From positions 1,281,001 to 1,345,000 of the forward strand of contig NZ_JBBOUK010000001.1 of assembly GCF_038006045.1 (NCBI RefSeq): DNA of 64,000 bases, in the 5' to 3' direction. This document shows, piece after piece, positions 42,271 through 50,047 of this stretch; within the stretch, counting starts at the first letter, position 1; every line of letters begins with the position of its first letter. The notes beneath the pieces were generated by a model that saw nothing but the letters and a program-made list of their open reading frames with translations, was not told where the DNA came from and searched no databases. This DNA comes from Exiguobacterium sp. FSL W8-0210 (lineage in GTDB: Bacteria > Bacillota > Bacilli > Exiguobacteriales > Exiguobacteriaceae). The position numbers and the translations under genes were made by a program.

Positions 42271-43151
42271 ACGTCTGCCACCATGTCGAGGAATCGTTCC
42301 TCGAGTCCGATCGGTTGATAGGCAATTGAAGCAATCGACCATCCCTGTTGAATCAGAGTGATCGCTAATTGTGAGAGATCAAGCGGCTGCTGTGCGGAGA
42401 ACTGATAGCAGCACGGGTTGATTCGATCAATCTCGACTCGTGGAAATCGTGTCGCAGAAAACGAAGGGACAGCTGTAAGCGTCTCGACTTGAATCCGGTT
42501 TTGATCCACGTTGCGTTGATTATCGAGCGGTCCTAGCAATTTTCCATGTTTAATGACGAGGAAGCGGTCGCAACACATCTTTGCGTCTTCTAACAAGTGC
42601 GTTGAGACGATGATCGTCATCCGTTTCTTTAAGCGGAGAATCAATTGATTGATATCATGTCGACCACTCGGATCTAGGGCGGAAGCCGGTTCGTCAAGAA
42701 TCAAAAATGTCGGTTCATGTAAGATGGCTTGGGCGATTCCGAGACGTTGGCGCATGCCGCCGGACAGGCGTTCGATGACTTCTGTTTGTTGGTCGTGGAG
42801 TCCAACTTCATGTAGAACGGCTGGAATCCGCTTATTTAACGTTGCGCGATCGAGACCTGACAAGCGACCGAAAAAACGTAATGATTGTTCACACGTCATC
42901 CAAGGCTTAAAGTCGGTCTGTTGTGATAAGTAGCCGATCGATTGCTGGTGTTGACGGATGGAGCGCGAAGACATCGTGATGGACCCACGGTCACTCTCGA
43001 TCATGCCGCTAAGACATTTCAGGAGTGTCGTCTTTCCGGCAGCATTCGGACCAATCAGTCCAAGACATTCATGTTCGTGAATCGTAAAGGAAATATCGTC
43101 TAGGATAAGACGTCGTTGAAGTGAAAGCTGGAGATGAGAAATCTGAATCAT
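42267..43151 (-). CDS. ABC transporter ATP-binding protein (YxlF-like)
   Basis: An ATPase of about 294 residues. Walker A GPNAAGKTTLLK near residue 38, signature LSGGMRQRLGIAQAI near 132, Walker B FLILDEPASALDPSGR, switch His in VSTHLLEDAK. A C-terminal extension of about 80 residues matches the CcmA/YxlF group. AGGAGGATGACAGC precedes the ATG at 43151, which overlaps the upstream small gene by four bases. The cargo is unknown; self-protection or stress signalling are the usual guesses for this group. Confidence 0.88.
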   Translation of the reverse strand: MIQISHLQLSLQRRLILDDISFTIHEHECLGLIGPNAAGKTTLLKCLSGMIESDRGSITMSSRSIRQHQQSIGYLSQQTDFKPWMTCEQSLRFFGRLSGLDRATLNKRIPAVLHEVGLHDQQTEVIERLSGGMRQRLGIAQAILHEPTFLILDEPASALDPSGRHDINQLILRLKKRMTIIVSTHLLEDAKMCCDRFLVIKHGKLLGPLDNQRNVDQNRIQVETLTAVPSFSATRFPRVEIDRINPCCYQFSAQQPLDLSQLAITLIQQGWSIASIAYQPIGLEERFLDMVADV

Positions 43152-43375
43152 GCTGTCATCCTCCTTCCGAGGACGAAGTAGAGAATCGAGCCAATCGGCT
43201 GGACGAGGAGAATAATCAATAACCAAGTAGTCGGTGTCGCGATCCGGTCCTTGCGACTAAACCAATCGATACAGGCGCAGCTGAGTAGAATCAGGTTGAT
43301 GGAGATATAAATCAATAATAGGGGCATAAAGCGTTCCCAGTCGATTTGTGATAAGGCAGAGAAATCTGTATTCAT
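43148..43375 (-). CDS. PLDc_N (YxlE-like) small membrane protein
   Basis: A 75-residue protein with two helices (about residues 15-33 and 47-68) and the phospholipase-D-nuclease N-terminal pattern: LLIILLVQPIGSILYFVLGRR near its end. B. subtilis YxlE, a negative regulator of SigY activity, belongs to the same family and sits before yxlF. AAAAGGAGGG precedes the ATG at 43375. First gene of the three-gene operon. Confidence 0.85.
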   Translation of the reverse strand: MNTDFSALSQIDWERFMPLLLIYISINLILLSCACIDWFSRKDRIATPTTWLLIILLVQPIGSILYFVLGRRMTA

Positions 43376-43395
43376 GAAACACCCTCCTTTTCTAT

Positions 43396-43428
43396 TTCCA
43401 TTATCAATAATGAAAATAGAAAAGTCAA
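43396..43428 (-). promoter_or_regulatory. Promoter and operator of the yxlEFG-like operon
   Basis: On the minus strand TTGACT (43428-43423) and GATAAT (43405-43400) are 17 bases apart. A palindrome TTTCATTAT, two bases, ATAATGGAA (43415-43396) covers the -10. A likely ligand is the HTH protein encoded at 43476-43994. Confidence 0.7.
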
Positions 43429-43443
43429 TAAAAGATGTACTGA

Positions 43444-43478
43444 TAAAAAAACACTCTCCTGAATACAGAGAGTGTTTA
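43444..43478 (-). terminator. Terminator of the HTH regulator gene
   Basis: On the minus strand AAACACTCTC pairs with GAGAGTGTTT, followed by a T run. The stem includes the gene's stop codon and separates it from the operon downstream. Confidence 0.9.
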
Positions 43479-43994
43479 CGGTAAGATGACGAGTGAGACG
43501 GTCCGTTCTTTTGCCTGGTCTTCCATCTCCAAGTGATGATATTTTTCGAGCAATGTCCGCATGTCCTGTTGGAAATCATTGAAGGTTTCATCCGTCAGCT
43601 GCAGTTTAACAATCGAGAACGTCGAGTGGTCCTGACCTTCCATTTGAACGGTCTGTTCGAAGTATGTTTGGTACTGCTGTAAGACATACATGAAGTAGAA
43701 CGAGACGAAATTCACTTTTTCGTCGTACGTCGCACTGTTCCAGTCCGCTTCGCTGATCTGGTAACCACTCGTGTTCAAGGCATAGATTTTCTCCTCGACT
43801 TTTCCGACGCGCTGGACGGCGACGATTTTCAACAACTGATCGTCCATCATCGCATTGACTTGCCGGTATAAGGTCGACTGCGGTACATCCGTTAAGCGTT
43901 GATTCAGTTGCATGATTGATAAACCATCTTCGAGATCAATCAATTCGAGTGCAATTTTAAAACGGACATGGTTTTTAAATAGATTAAAGTTCAT
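43476..43994 (-). CDS. Winged-helix transcriptional regulator
   Basis: A 172-residue protein with an N-terminal winged helix of ArsR/PadR flavour: NHVRFKIALELIDLEDGLSI, then the recognition helix in VPQSTLYRQVNAMMDDQLL and a wing VQRVGKVEEKIYALN. Residues 90-172 are helical, likely for dimerisation or ligand binding (FVSFYFMYVLQQYQTYFEQT). AAGGAG precedes the ATG. It lies just upstream of the yxlEFG-like operon in the same orientation but is terminated separately, so control of the neighbouring palindrome is the natural guess. Confidence 0.82.
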   Translation of the reverse strand: MNFNLFKNHVRFKIALELIDLEDGLSIMQLNQRLTDVPQSTLYRQVNAMMDDQLLKIVAVQRVGKVEEKIYALNTSGYQISEADWNSATYDEKVNFVSFYFMYVLQQYQTYFEQTVQMEGQDHSTFSIVKLQLTDETFNDFQQDMRTLLEKYHHLEMEDQAKERTVSLVILP

Positions 43995-44145
43995 GATGCA
44001 TCTAACTCCTTCATCGATGAGATTCCTGAAGCTATCATATCATGCTACTAATGGTATTCTTAAAAATGATAATGTAAAAAGAAAGGAAATTTCAATTAAA
44101 TCGAGAATAGTCTACAATGACACTAATTGGAAAAGGAGCGTTCCT

Positions 44146-44394
44146 ATGAAAGATCCTAACTATCGATACGGTACATATGCACTTATCACAAGCTTTTTCT
44201 TATTTTTCATTGTTCAGATCTTCCGAGCATATGTGGAATTATCACCGGAATTTGCTGGCGAAGCACTGGAAGAATATCATTTGATGTACTTTCCAATCAT
44301 CGCATTAGTCGTTGGAGTTGTCTTATTTATCAACGGCTGGTGGAAATCGACGGAAGCACAACATAAAGCCTTGTCGAATTCAGAGCAAAAATAA
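44146..44394 (+). CDS. Small two-helix membrane protein
   Basis: Not recognised. An 82-residue protein with hydrophobic helices at about residues 10-30 and 45-65, an acidic loop between them (ELSPEFAGEALEEYH) and a polar tail. AAAAGGAG precedes the ATG at 44146. A frame open further upstream (to 43912) overlaps the regulator gene and is not used. Confidence 0.75.
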   Translation: MKDPNYRYGTYALITSFFLFFIVQIFRAYVELSPEFAGEALEEYHLMYFPIIALVVGVVLFINGWWKSTEAQHKALSNSEQK

Positions 44395-44404
44395 CGTATG
44401 TAAG

Positions 44405-44446
44405 TTAAAAAGACCGTCAACGAAATTCTCGTTGACGGTCTTTTTA
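44405..44446. terminator. Bidirectional terminator
   Basis: AAAAAGACCGTCAACGA and TCGTTGACGGTCTTTTT form a near-perfect 17-base stem with a five-base loop, A and T runs on both sides, between convergent genes. Confidence 0.95.
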
Positions 44447-44449
44447 GGT

Positions 44450-45592
44450 TTATTCACTGACTTTCGTAAATCGTTCAATCGAAAATGCTGCAATCGGTTC
44501 AGGAGTCGATTTTTCGATGACTAGTTCACTGAGTACTTTTCCGACTAAGCTGCTGAACTTGAATCCGTGACCGGAAAAGCCGGCGGCGATCGCGATGTGC
44601 AGATAGTCCGGGTGCAGATCGATGATGAAGTCCTCGTCCGGTGTCATCGTATAAAGACATGTTTTGCCATGAGATAAGGTACCGATCGAGGGGATGAATG
44701 TGTTCGTGAACTGTCGTAAATCTGCCAGATCACCGGCTTCATGACCAAATGGACGGCGTGGATGATTCGGATCAACCGGGATACCACCATCGTGTCGTCC
44801 GATTTTCAGACCGGCTTGAGCGATACTTGGAAAACCGTAATAATAACCGGCGGGTGTATCAAAGGCGAAGGCAGGGAACACCGCGTCGTTGAATACTTTT
44901 TCCGCTGCTTCGAACCAGGCAAACGTCTTTCGGACCGGGCGAAGCGGTAAGGAGAGGCCGGTCTGTTCGAGCAATGGACCAGACCAGGCACCGGCTGCGA
45001 CAATCAACGCTTCAGCTGAATAGGTGTCTGTTCCGATGGTCACGTCAACGCCAGTGGCGTGGGCGGTAAGCGTCGTCACTTTCGCATTCGTCCGGATGTC
45101 GACACCATTCGCGACAGCAAGATCGCGATACGCTTCAATACAATCCTCGCACTTCAACACACCAGACGTCGGTTCAAAACAACCGATATAATCGTCGGGC
45201 ATCGTTAAGCCGGACCAGCGGATTCTAACTTCCTCAGCCGTCAGGACCTCGAGCGGTAAATCGTATTGCGCTGCACTCTTGATGATCGTCTGCATCGAAC
45301 GGGACGAGCGTTGACCGGCATTCAAGACTCCGGTGTTCAGGAACAAGCTCCGACCACTGACCTGTTCTAACTCGTACCATAAGCGTTGCGCAGTTAACGC
45401 GAGCGGTACGTAAGCTTCCCCTTCACCATAGGCATGGCGGATGATCCGTGTCTCCCCGTGATGACTTGCTTGATCATGCGGCGGATTGTGGGCGTCTAGT
45501 AGTAAGATTTTTTGATTGGTTCGTGAAAGATAGTAACTGGCAGCCATTCCCATGGATCCGGCACCGACGATGATGACATCATATTGGGACAT
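44450..45592 (-). CDS. FAD-dependent N-methyl amino acid oxidase (SolA/sarcosine oxidase family)
   Basis: A flavoenzyme of about 380 residues oxidising N-methylated amino acids such as N-methyltryptophan or sarcosine, releasing formaldehyde and peroxide. The dinucleotide fold VIIVGAGSMGMAASYYLSR opens the protein. Family hallmarks are SHHGETRIIRHAYGEGEAYV near residue 45 and LIVAAGAWSGPLL near 200. The C-terminal AIAAGFSGHGFKFSSLVGK holds the Cys/Lys-equivalent region of the FAD site. AAGGAG with nine-base spacing selects the ATG at 45592 over upstream in-frame starts. The exact substrate is unknown. Confidence 0.88.
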   Translation of the reverse strand: MSQYDVIIVGAGSMGMAASYYLSRTNQKILLLDAHNPPHDQASHHGETRIIRHAYGEGEAYVPLALTAQRLWYELEQVSGRSLFLNTGVLNAGQRSSRSMQTIIKSAAQYDLPLEVLTAEEVRIRWSGLTMPDDYIGCFEPTSGVLKCEDCIEAYRDLAVANGVDIRTNAKVTTLTAHATGVDVTIGTDTYSAEALIVAAGAWSGPLLEQTGLSLPLRPVRKTFAWFEAAEKVFNDAVFPAFAFDTPAGYYYGFPSIAQAGLKIGRHDGGIPVDPNHPRRPFGHEAGDLADLRQFTNTFIPSIGTLSHGKTCLYTMTPDEDFIIDLHPDYLHIAIAAGFSGHGFKFSSLVGKVLSELVIEKSTPEPIAAFSIERFTKVSE

Positions 45593-45662
45593 GTGGTTCG
45601 ACTCCTTCATATGTATATTCATACCAGTATAAAGTGAGAACCAAAACATGACAAATGTGATA

Positions 45663-47462
45663 TCAGATCTCGAAGCGACGGGCTTCTTGTTCTAAGTGTT
45701 CCGTTCGTGCGTTTAAATCACCGACGAGCGTATGCAACGTCGTGATCGTCGCAATCATCTGTTCAGACGCAGCGGCGACTTCCTCGTTACTTGCCGTATG
45801 TTCTTCCGCGACAGCGGCAATTTCCGTCAAGGCATTACGAATGAACTGTTCTGCCTGCAAGACGTCTTCCATCTGTTGGGTCATCTGCTGTGTTGCTGAC
45901 GAGACGTGCGTGACTTGATCCGTCAACCGTTCGAACGTCGTATCCGTATCAAGGACGATCTGCTTACCGGCTGCTGTTGCTTCAACCGTCGTCTTGAAAC
46001 TGTGTTGCATCTGTTGCGCACTGTCTTCAATCGAGGTGACGATTGTTGCGATTTCACTGACACTACTTGCGACGTGACTTGAGAGATTCTTGACCTCGGT
46101 TGCAACGACGGCAAATCCTTTTCCTTGTTCACCAGCTCGTGCCGCTTCAATCGCGGCATTGAGGGCAAGTAGATTCGTCTGCTCGGAAATACCGCGGATG
46201 ATGCCGACGAGCGTTTGAATATCCGATGATTGCTGTTTCAGTAGATCAATCTGTTCAGCAGACTGGGTGACATGTTGATGAATGTGGCGCATCTGTTCGA
46301 CAGAAGCAGACATTTGATCCCGTCCGACTCGTGTCAGTATTGCCATCTGATCCGTCGTTCCTTGAATTTCGACACCAGACTGATTCGTCGTCTCGATTAA
46401 TGCTGCGAACTGATTCATCTCGTCATTCAATGAAAGCGTGACTTGCGTCTGACTTTCAGTTCCCGTTGCGATTTCCGACATCGTATGAGCGATTTGCTCA
46501 GATCCGTCGAGTACTTCTGATGTACTTTGATCAATCGATTGACTCGTCGTCGAGACGAGAGTGGCTGTCTGTTTGATATCAACGATCATCGTCCGCAGCA
46601 TTTCATTCATATCACGAATCGAGATCGCAAGCGCATAGATTTCGTCCTTTGAAGCGATTGTCAAATCGCTCAACGTCTGTTTCGCCTGATCCAGTCGTCC
46701 GTCGGCAATCAAGGCAGCGACTTTCTGTAACGTCTCGAGCGGACGTAATTTTCGACCGAGCACGATGTAGAGCAAGACGAGGGTGATCGTTAACAGCAGG
46801 AGCATTAACCCGATGAAAATCGGAGCGTTTTGTTGTAATAGATCCGTCGTAAGCGCATCGACTTCCTTCGCAGCGATGTCGGTTCCAAGAATGCCGATGA
46901 CTTGACCGGACGCATCTTTTAACGGAACGTAGATGCTCATATACTGCCCATACTCAGGATCATTAATGATGTCCGTCGCATGTGTGTCGCCTTTTAATAC
47001 ATCCTGCATATCCGCGACTTTTGCACTGCTTGCTGGCGCATCAATTTTAGCCGCATCTTTTTTGGGGAGACCGTCAATCAGCAAACGGACCTTATTTTGG
47101 TCGACCCGGGCCGTGTAAGTGTAGAGGAGCCCGTTTTGCTTTCGTAACGTATCGAGTTGAGATCGTAACGTTTCATACTGTTCGGATGCGCTAGGAGATT
47201 TTAGAAAATCTGCATAGCTCGCTGTATCGAACGTTTTGCTGATGCGAAGCGCGTCTTTTTCAGCGGTCGCCTTTAAGGTGGAGATGGCGGTTTGTTTTGT
47301 GTTGAAGTAAAGTGCAATGCTACTGAAAATAAAGAAAGTAATCAAAATAAGGCTGATGATGGTCAATAAACGTGTTCGGAGTGAGTGTTGATTCGTAGGT
47401 GTACTCAAGTTGCATGTTCCTCTCGTCGTGGATTCTAGTGCTGTATTTAAATTATCGGTCAC
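45663..47462 (-). CDS. Methyl-accepting chemotaxis protein
   Basis: A transmembrane chemoreceptor of 599 residues signalling to CheA/CheW. A helix at about residues 32-52 and a second at about 216-237 ([20 protein letters not shown]) bracket an extracytoplasmic Cache-like sensor that includes [24 protein letters not shown] follows ([20 protein letters not shown]). The long coiled-coil signalling domain has its hairpin tip at [20 protein letters not shown] and [15 protein letters not shown]. Gln/Glu-rich methylation segments flank it. The ligand is unknown. A monocistronic gene. No clear ribosome site was seen for alternative starts. Confidence 0.92.
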   Translation of the reverse strand: MTDNLNTALESTTRGTCNLSTPTNQHSLRTRLLTIISLILITFFIFSSIALYFNTKQTAISTLKATAEKDALRISKTFDTASYADFLKSPSASEQYETLRSQLDTLRKQNGLLYTYTARVDQNKVRLLIDGLPKKDAAKIDAPASSAKVADMQDVLKGDTHATDIINDPEYGQYMSIYVPLKDASGQVIGILGTDIAAKEVDALTTDLLQQNAPIFIGLMLLLLTITLVLLYIVLGRKLRPLETLQKVAALIADGRLDQAKQTLSDLTIASKDEIYALAISIRDMNEMLRTMIVDIKQTATLVSTTSQSIDQSTSEVLDGSEQIAHTMSEIATGTESQTQVTLSLNDEMNQFAALIETTNQSGVEIQGTTDQMAILTRVGRDQMSASVEQMRHIHQHVTQSAEQIDLLKQQSSDIQTLVGIIRGISEQTNLLALNAAIEAARAGEQGKGFAVVATEVKNLSSHVASSVSEIATIVTSIEDSAQQMQHSFKTTVEATAAGKQIVLDTDTTFERLTDQVTHVSSATQQMTQQMEDVLQAEQFIRNALTEIAAVAEEHTASNEEVAAASEQMIATITTLHTLVGDLNARTEHLEQEARRFEI

Positions 47463-47610
47463 TTAAATAGCTATTAAACAGGACTATTCGACGATTTTTT
47501 TTGTGGAAATCAGTAAAATAGAGCGTTTTTTTCAAAAAAAGATTTACTCAGAATGATTTAGGGGAGAAGTAAAATAGAAAAAAATACAAGATGAGGGAAG
47601 AGGGAACAAA
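47463..47610. other. Intergenic region between chemoreceptor and small-gene pair
   Basis: The AT-rich stretch has no gene. It should hold promoters in both directions, but none fits a consensus well enough to call. Runs of T (47485-47492) and A lie on both sides of a GAGCG centre near 47520, without convincing pairing. Confidence 0.4.
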
Positions 47611-47787
47611 ATGGAAAGTGAAGCAATTCCTCGAATCAAAGCAAGACACGTCTATGAAAACGAATTACACAGACATGCCGTCAATAAGAAAAAAACATCA
47701 TTCCGGTTGATGACGTGCTTACGATACCAAACAAAAATTTTATTAAAAAACGGGCATCAGGATGCACACCAGTGTGATGTAGTGTAA
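47611..47787 (+). CDS. 58-residue basic small protein
   Basis: Not recognised. A frame of 58 codons, ATG at 47611 after a purine-rich GAGGGAAGAGGGAA site, ending TAA at 47787, 19 bases before the DUF2188 gene. The product is basic and His-rich (RIKARHVYENELHRHAVNKK) with two Cys residues. Its regular position before a small stress-type gene argues that it is real, but codon evidence is thin. Confidence 0.5.
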   Translation: MESEAIPRIKARHVYENELHRHAVNKKKTSFRLMTCLRYQTKILLKNGHQDAHQCDVV

Positions 47788-47806
47788 TAGGGAAGGAGAA
47801 AAGCAA

Positions 47807-48031
47807 ATGAAGCGAAATCAACATGTCCTCCCGCATCCGCAAGGTGGATATCAGGTAAAAGCAGATGGGGCTGACCGAGCGACGAAACGTTTTCCGACAC
47901 AAAAAGAAGCGATTGCGGAAGGTCGTCGAATCGCTAAAAATCAAAAGACGGAACTTGTGATCCATAATAAAGAAGGACAGATTTGTGAAAAAGACTCTTA
48001 CGGTCATGATCCATTTCCACCACGAGGTTGA
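47807..48031 (+). CDS. DUF2188 family protein
   Basis: A 74-residue DUF2188 protein: HVLPHPQGGYQVKADGADRA, then RFPTQKEAIAEGRRIAKNQK and TELVIHNKEGQICEKDSYGH. This is the full family pattern of strand, strand, helix, strand. The function is unknown; similar small proteins are often induced by stress. AAGGAG precedes the ATG and a perfect hairpin terminator follows, so it forms a small unit with the preceding frame. Confidence 0.92.
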   Translation: MKRNQHVLPHPQGGYQVKADGADRATKRFPTQKEAIAEGRRIAKNQKTELVIHNKEGQICEKDSYGHDPFPPRG

Positions 48032-48036
48032 GCCAT

Positions 48037-48078
48037 CATTAAAAAACACGTTCTGATCATCAGAACGTGTTTTTTAAT
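48037..48078. terminator. Perfect palindromic terminator
   Basis: AAAAAACACGTTCTGAT and ATCAGAACGTGTTTTTT arms. It ends the DUF2188 unit and could also work in the other direction. Confidence 0.95.
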
Positions 48079-48079
48079 G

Positions 48080-48127
48080 ATCCTCATGTCAAATGTTTTT
48101 GACATGAGGATGGAAGTTCATTACAGT
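48080..48127 (+). promoter_or_regulatory. Promoter with large palindrome for the XRE gene
   Basis: ATCCTCATGTCAAA and TTTGACATGAGGAT form perfect 14-base arms around four bases (48080-48111). The right arm contains the -35 TTGACA (48099-48104); TACAGT at 48122 is 17 bases on. It looks like an autoregulatory operator for the XRE protein, or a second transcript hairpin. Confidence 0.65.
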
Positions 48128-48168
48128 AGAGATGTAAAAAGAATTTGACACGTCGTGGAGGAATGGAC

Positions 48169-48378
48169 ATGAGAAACCACATCAAAGAGCGACGTCTAGC
48201 GGCAAAATTATCGCAACAAGAACTGGCTGACCGTTGTCAGGTCAGTCGGCAGACGATCAATGCGATTGAAAACAACAAGTATGATCCGACTTTACAATTA
48301 GCGTTTAATATCGCCAAAGTCTTACAGACACAAGTCGATCATCTGTTCATTTCAGAACAGGAGGAATGGGATGTCTAA
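48169..48378 (+). CDS. XRE-family transcriptional regulator (YgzD-like)
   Basis: A 69-residue one-domain helix-turn-helix protein: IKERRLAAKLSQQELADRCQ, then the recognition helix VSRQTINAIENNKYDPTL and QLAFNIAKVLQTQVDHLF. The N-terminus starts right with the HTH. An ATG at 48163 abuts GGAGGAATGG; the ATG at 48169 has better spacing. It overlaps the following membrane protein gene by eight bases. Such XRE/membrane-protein pairs are common in Firmicutes and of unknown purpose. Confidence 0.9.
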   Translation: MRNHIKERRLAAKLSQQELADRCQVSRQTINAIENNKYDPTLQLAFNIAKVLQTQVDHLFISEQEEWDV

Positions 48379-48754
48379 GAAAAAAACGGGTTTATTTTTA
48401 GTGACGCTCGTGATAGTGGCGAGTCTTACTATCATTAGTATGATCATCGAAAACAACGTAACGTTCTTCTCGATTGTTCAATTGGCGATTTTGATGATTA
48501 TGTTCTTCTCGTATTTTACGTGGGCACGTTCAGGAGAAGACAGTCGACCGACACCGAATGATGAACTTGGAGAAAAGATTACGACGGAGAGTGGGCTCGT
48601 TAGCTACAAAATTCTGATCGTCCTGATTTTTGGATTTATTTGTCTCGATTACTTTTTACATGGATCAACGAATCTGTTATTGATCGTTTTGTTCGCGATC
48701 GGACTGACACTGTTGCCGATCATTGAATTTTTAAAAGCAAGATCTTATCGATAA
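48371..48754 (+). CDS. Membrane protein partner of the XRE regulator
   Basis: A 127-residue protein with four hydrophobic helices (about residues 6-25, 30-47, 80-97 and 100-118) and a polar loop (SGEDSRPTPNDELGEKITTES) between the second and third. Not assigned to a family with certainty; it resembles DUF2178-type partners of YgzD-like regulators. GGAGGAATGGG precedes the ATG, inside the XRE gene. The overlap implies coupled translation. Convergent with the acetyltransferase gene. Confidence 0.8.
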   Translation: MSKKKTGLFLVTLVIVASLTIISMIIENNVTFFSIVQLAILMIMFFSYFTWARSGEDSRPTPNDELGEKITTESGLVSYKILIVLIFGFICLDYFLHGSTNLLLIVLFAIGLTLLPIIEFLKARSYR

Positions 48755-48763
48755 AACGGTATA

Positions 48764-48802
48764 AAAGTCGTTTAGACGGATTCACCCATCTAAACGACTT
48801 TT
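48764..48802. terminator. Bidirectional terminator
   Basis: AAAAGTCGTTTAGA pairs perfectly with TCTAAACGACTTTT across a 12-base loop, between convergent genes. Confidence 0.92.
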
Positions 48803-48823
48803 GATATTTCACAGATTATCTTT

Positions 48824-49372
48824 TTAAGACGACCAATCACTCCGCAAAATCGAGTACATATACAAATCATCGAACTGACCACGCGAGTTTTCATATTGAC
48901 GAAGCAACCCTTCCCGCTGAAAACCAAGCCGTTCAAGCAATTGGTGTGAAGCAGTATTTGCTGGCAAGACAAGTGCTTCGATACGATTTAAAGAGAGGTC
49001 CTCAAACCCATATGAGATGACCGCAAGTGCGGCTTCTTTCGCGATGCCCTGTCCCTGATAGGCAGGATTCAACTCAAACCCGAGTTCTGCCCGCTGATGG
49101 CGTGCCGACTGATTCAAGAATCCGCAACTGCCGATGATGACATCGTCTTCTTGTAACGTGATCCCGAACCGGATGCCCGTGCCATCGCGACGAATCGAAG
49201 CGTACCAGTCAATCTCTTCAAGCGCGTCTGCTTCTGATTGAAAGGGGTCGAGCCCCATCTGTTTGACGACTTGTTCGTCTGATAAATAGGCGAGGACACT
49301 CGTAGCATCTTCGGGTAACACTTCGCGTAAGACGAGGCGGTTCGTTTTAAGAGTTGGGAAAGTATGTAACAT
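48824..49372 (-). CDS. RimJ/RimL-type GNAT acetyltransferase
   Basis: A 182-residue protein acetyltransferase-like enzyme. RimJ pattern: FPTLKTNRLVLREVLPEDAT at the start. The CoA loop is GFELNPAYQGQGIAKEAALA near residue 100 (Q-G-x-G-x-A), followed by LNRIEALVLPANTASHQLLE and LERLGFQREGLLRQYE. The acceptor may be a ribosomal protein or another N-terminus. The ATG at 49372 is preceded by CAAAGGAG. Upstream lies the T-box region. Confidence 0.9.
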   Translation of the reverse strand: MLHTFPTLKTNRLVLREVLPEDATSVLAYLSDEQVVKQMGLDPFQSEADALEEIDWYASIRRDGTGIRFGITLQEDDVIIGSCGFLNQSARHQRAELGFELNPAYQGQGIAKEAALAVISYGFEDLSLNRIEALVLPANTASHQLLERLGFQREGLLRQYENSRGQFDDLYMYSILRSDWSS

Positions 49373-49474
49373 TCAAAAAACTCCTTTGCAAGAAAATGTA
49401 TAAAGCTGTTGTGCAGTATTTAAGTCATATGGTAAGATTCTCCACAACAAGAGCATATCATTTCGTTGACGAGA

Positions 49475-49721
49475 AAGAGTAATGATTGTCCCTCTGCCTT
49501 ACAGAAAACCGGGATTGCTGAGAACCGGTAGCCAGATCAATCATGAAGATCCTCTCTGAGAAGTCACGCTGAACCATTCAGTAAGCGTGACCAGGTGTCC
49601 ACCGTTACATGGAATCACATGATAGTGTGCAACTAAGTGCTGTCGAGAATAAGCATTCTCGACGGAATATGGGTGGTATCGCGGTGAAGTCCGTTCCTGT
49701 CAAAGGGGGCGGACTTTTTTG
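49475..49721 (+). ncRNA. T-box riboswitch leader (orphan)
   Basis: A tRNA-sensing leader. The T-box sequence GGGTGGTATCGCGG lies at 49671-49684. The intrinsic terminator AAGTCCG with CGGACTT plus six T follows at 49687-49721. Upstream, Stem I features include GAGAAAGAGTAATGATTGTCC and a hairpin with CAGAAAACCGGGATTGCTGAGAACCGG. Stem III-like GTCGAGAATAAGCATTCTCGAC lies just before the T-box. ATC triplets near 49534 and 49549 would fit an Ile specifier, which agrees with the downstream ileS stub. No intact gene follows. The 5' end is approximate. Confidence 0.92.
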
Positions 49722-49757
49722 TATTCTCTTAGTTACCGACAAAGGAGCGAACAAGAG

Positions 49758-49858
49758 ATGACGTCACAAACGAACCGTCAAGGATACCGTCGCCCGCTAT
49801 AAGACGATGCAAGGGTTCCGGGTTATGCAAAAAGTAGGTTAGGATATGCATGGGCTAT
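49758..49858 (+). pseudogene. ileS: 5' stub of an isoleucyl-tRNA synthetase gene
   Basis: An ATG at 49758 follows AAAGGAG and reads MTSQTNRQGYRRPL before a stop; in a second frame the sequence continues DTVARYKTMQGFRVMQKVG, stop, DMHGL. The second part matches the region before the H-I-G-H-containing segment of IleRS (usual D-T-I-x-R-Y-K-T-M-x-G and W-D-T-H-G-L-P), with Trp changed to a stop. The rest is absent; about 190 bases of unassigned AT-rich sequence lead to the ISL3 element. The T-box immediately upstream makes this a destroyed second ileS. Confidence 0.75.
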
Positions 49859-50047
49859 TGTGAAGAAATGATAGAGTAACATAGCTTAAACAGCGAAATA
49901 ATTGAAAGTTTAAGTATGGAAATGGCAATCGTAGAGATGATTGATTTCTTCCTCATAAATCAAGTGTTATTATTATGTTTAACAGTAAAGTACCTTAAGC
50001 GAGATATACATTTTTATGGTTTATTTTTCTAATAAAGGATATATTAT
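49859..50047. other. Unassigned AT-rich spacer before the ISL3 element
   Basis: A 38-codon frame at 49917 (opening MEMAIVEMIDFF) is hydrophobic but has no ribosome site. Otherwise nothing is recognisable. It could be junk left by the deletion that removed ileS. Confidence 0.4.

Noticed and set aside
48037..48111. CRISPR or tandem repeat
   Set aside because: The two hairpins differ in sequence and are not direct repeats; no spacer-repeat periodicity was seen anywhere in the window.
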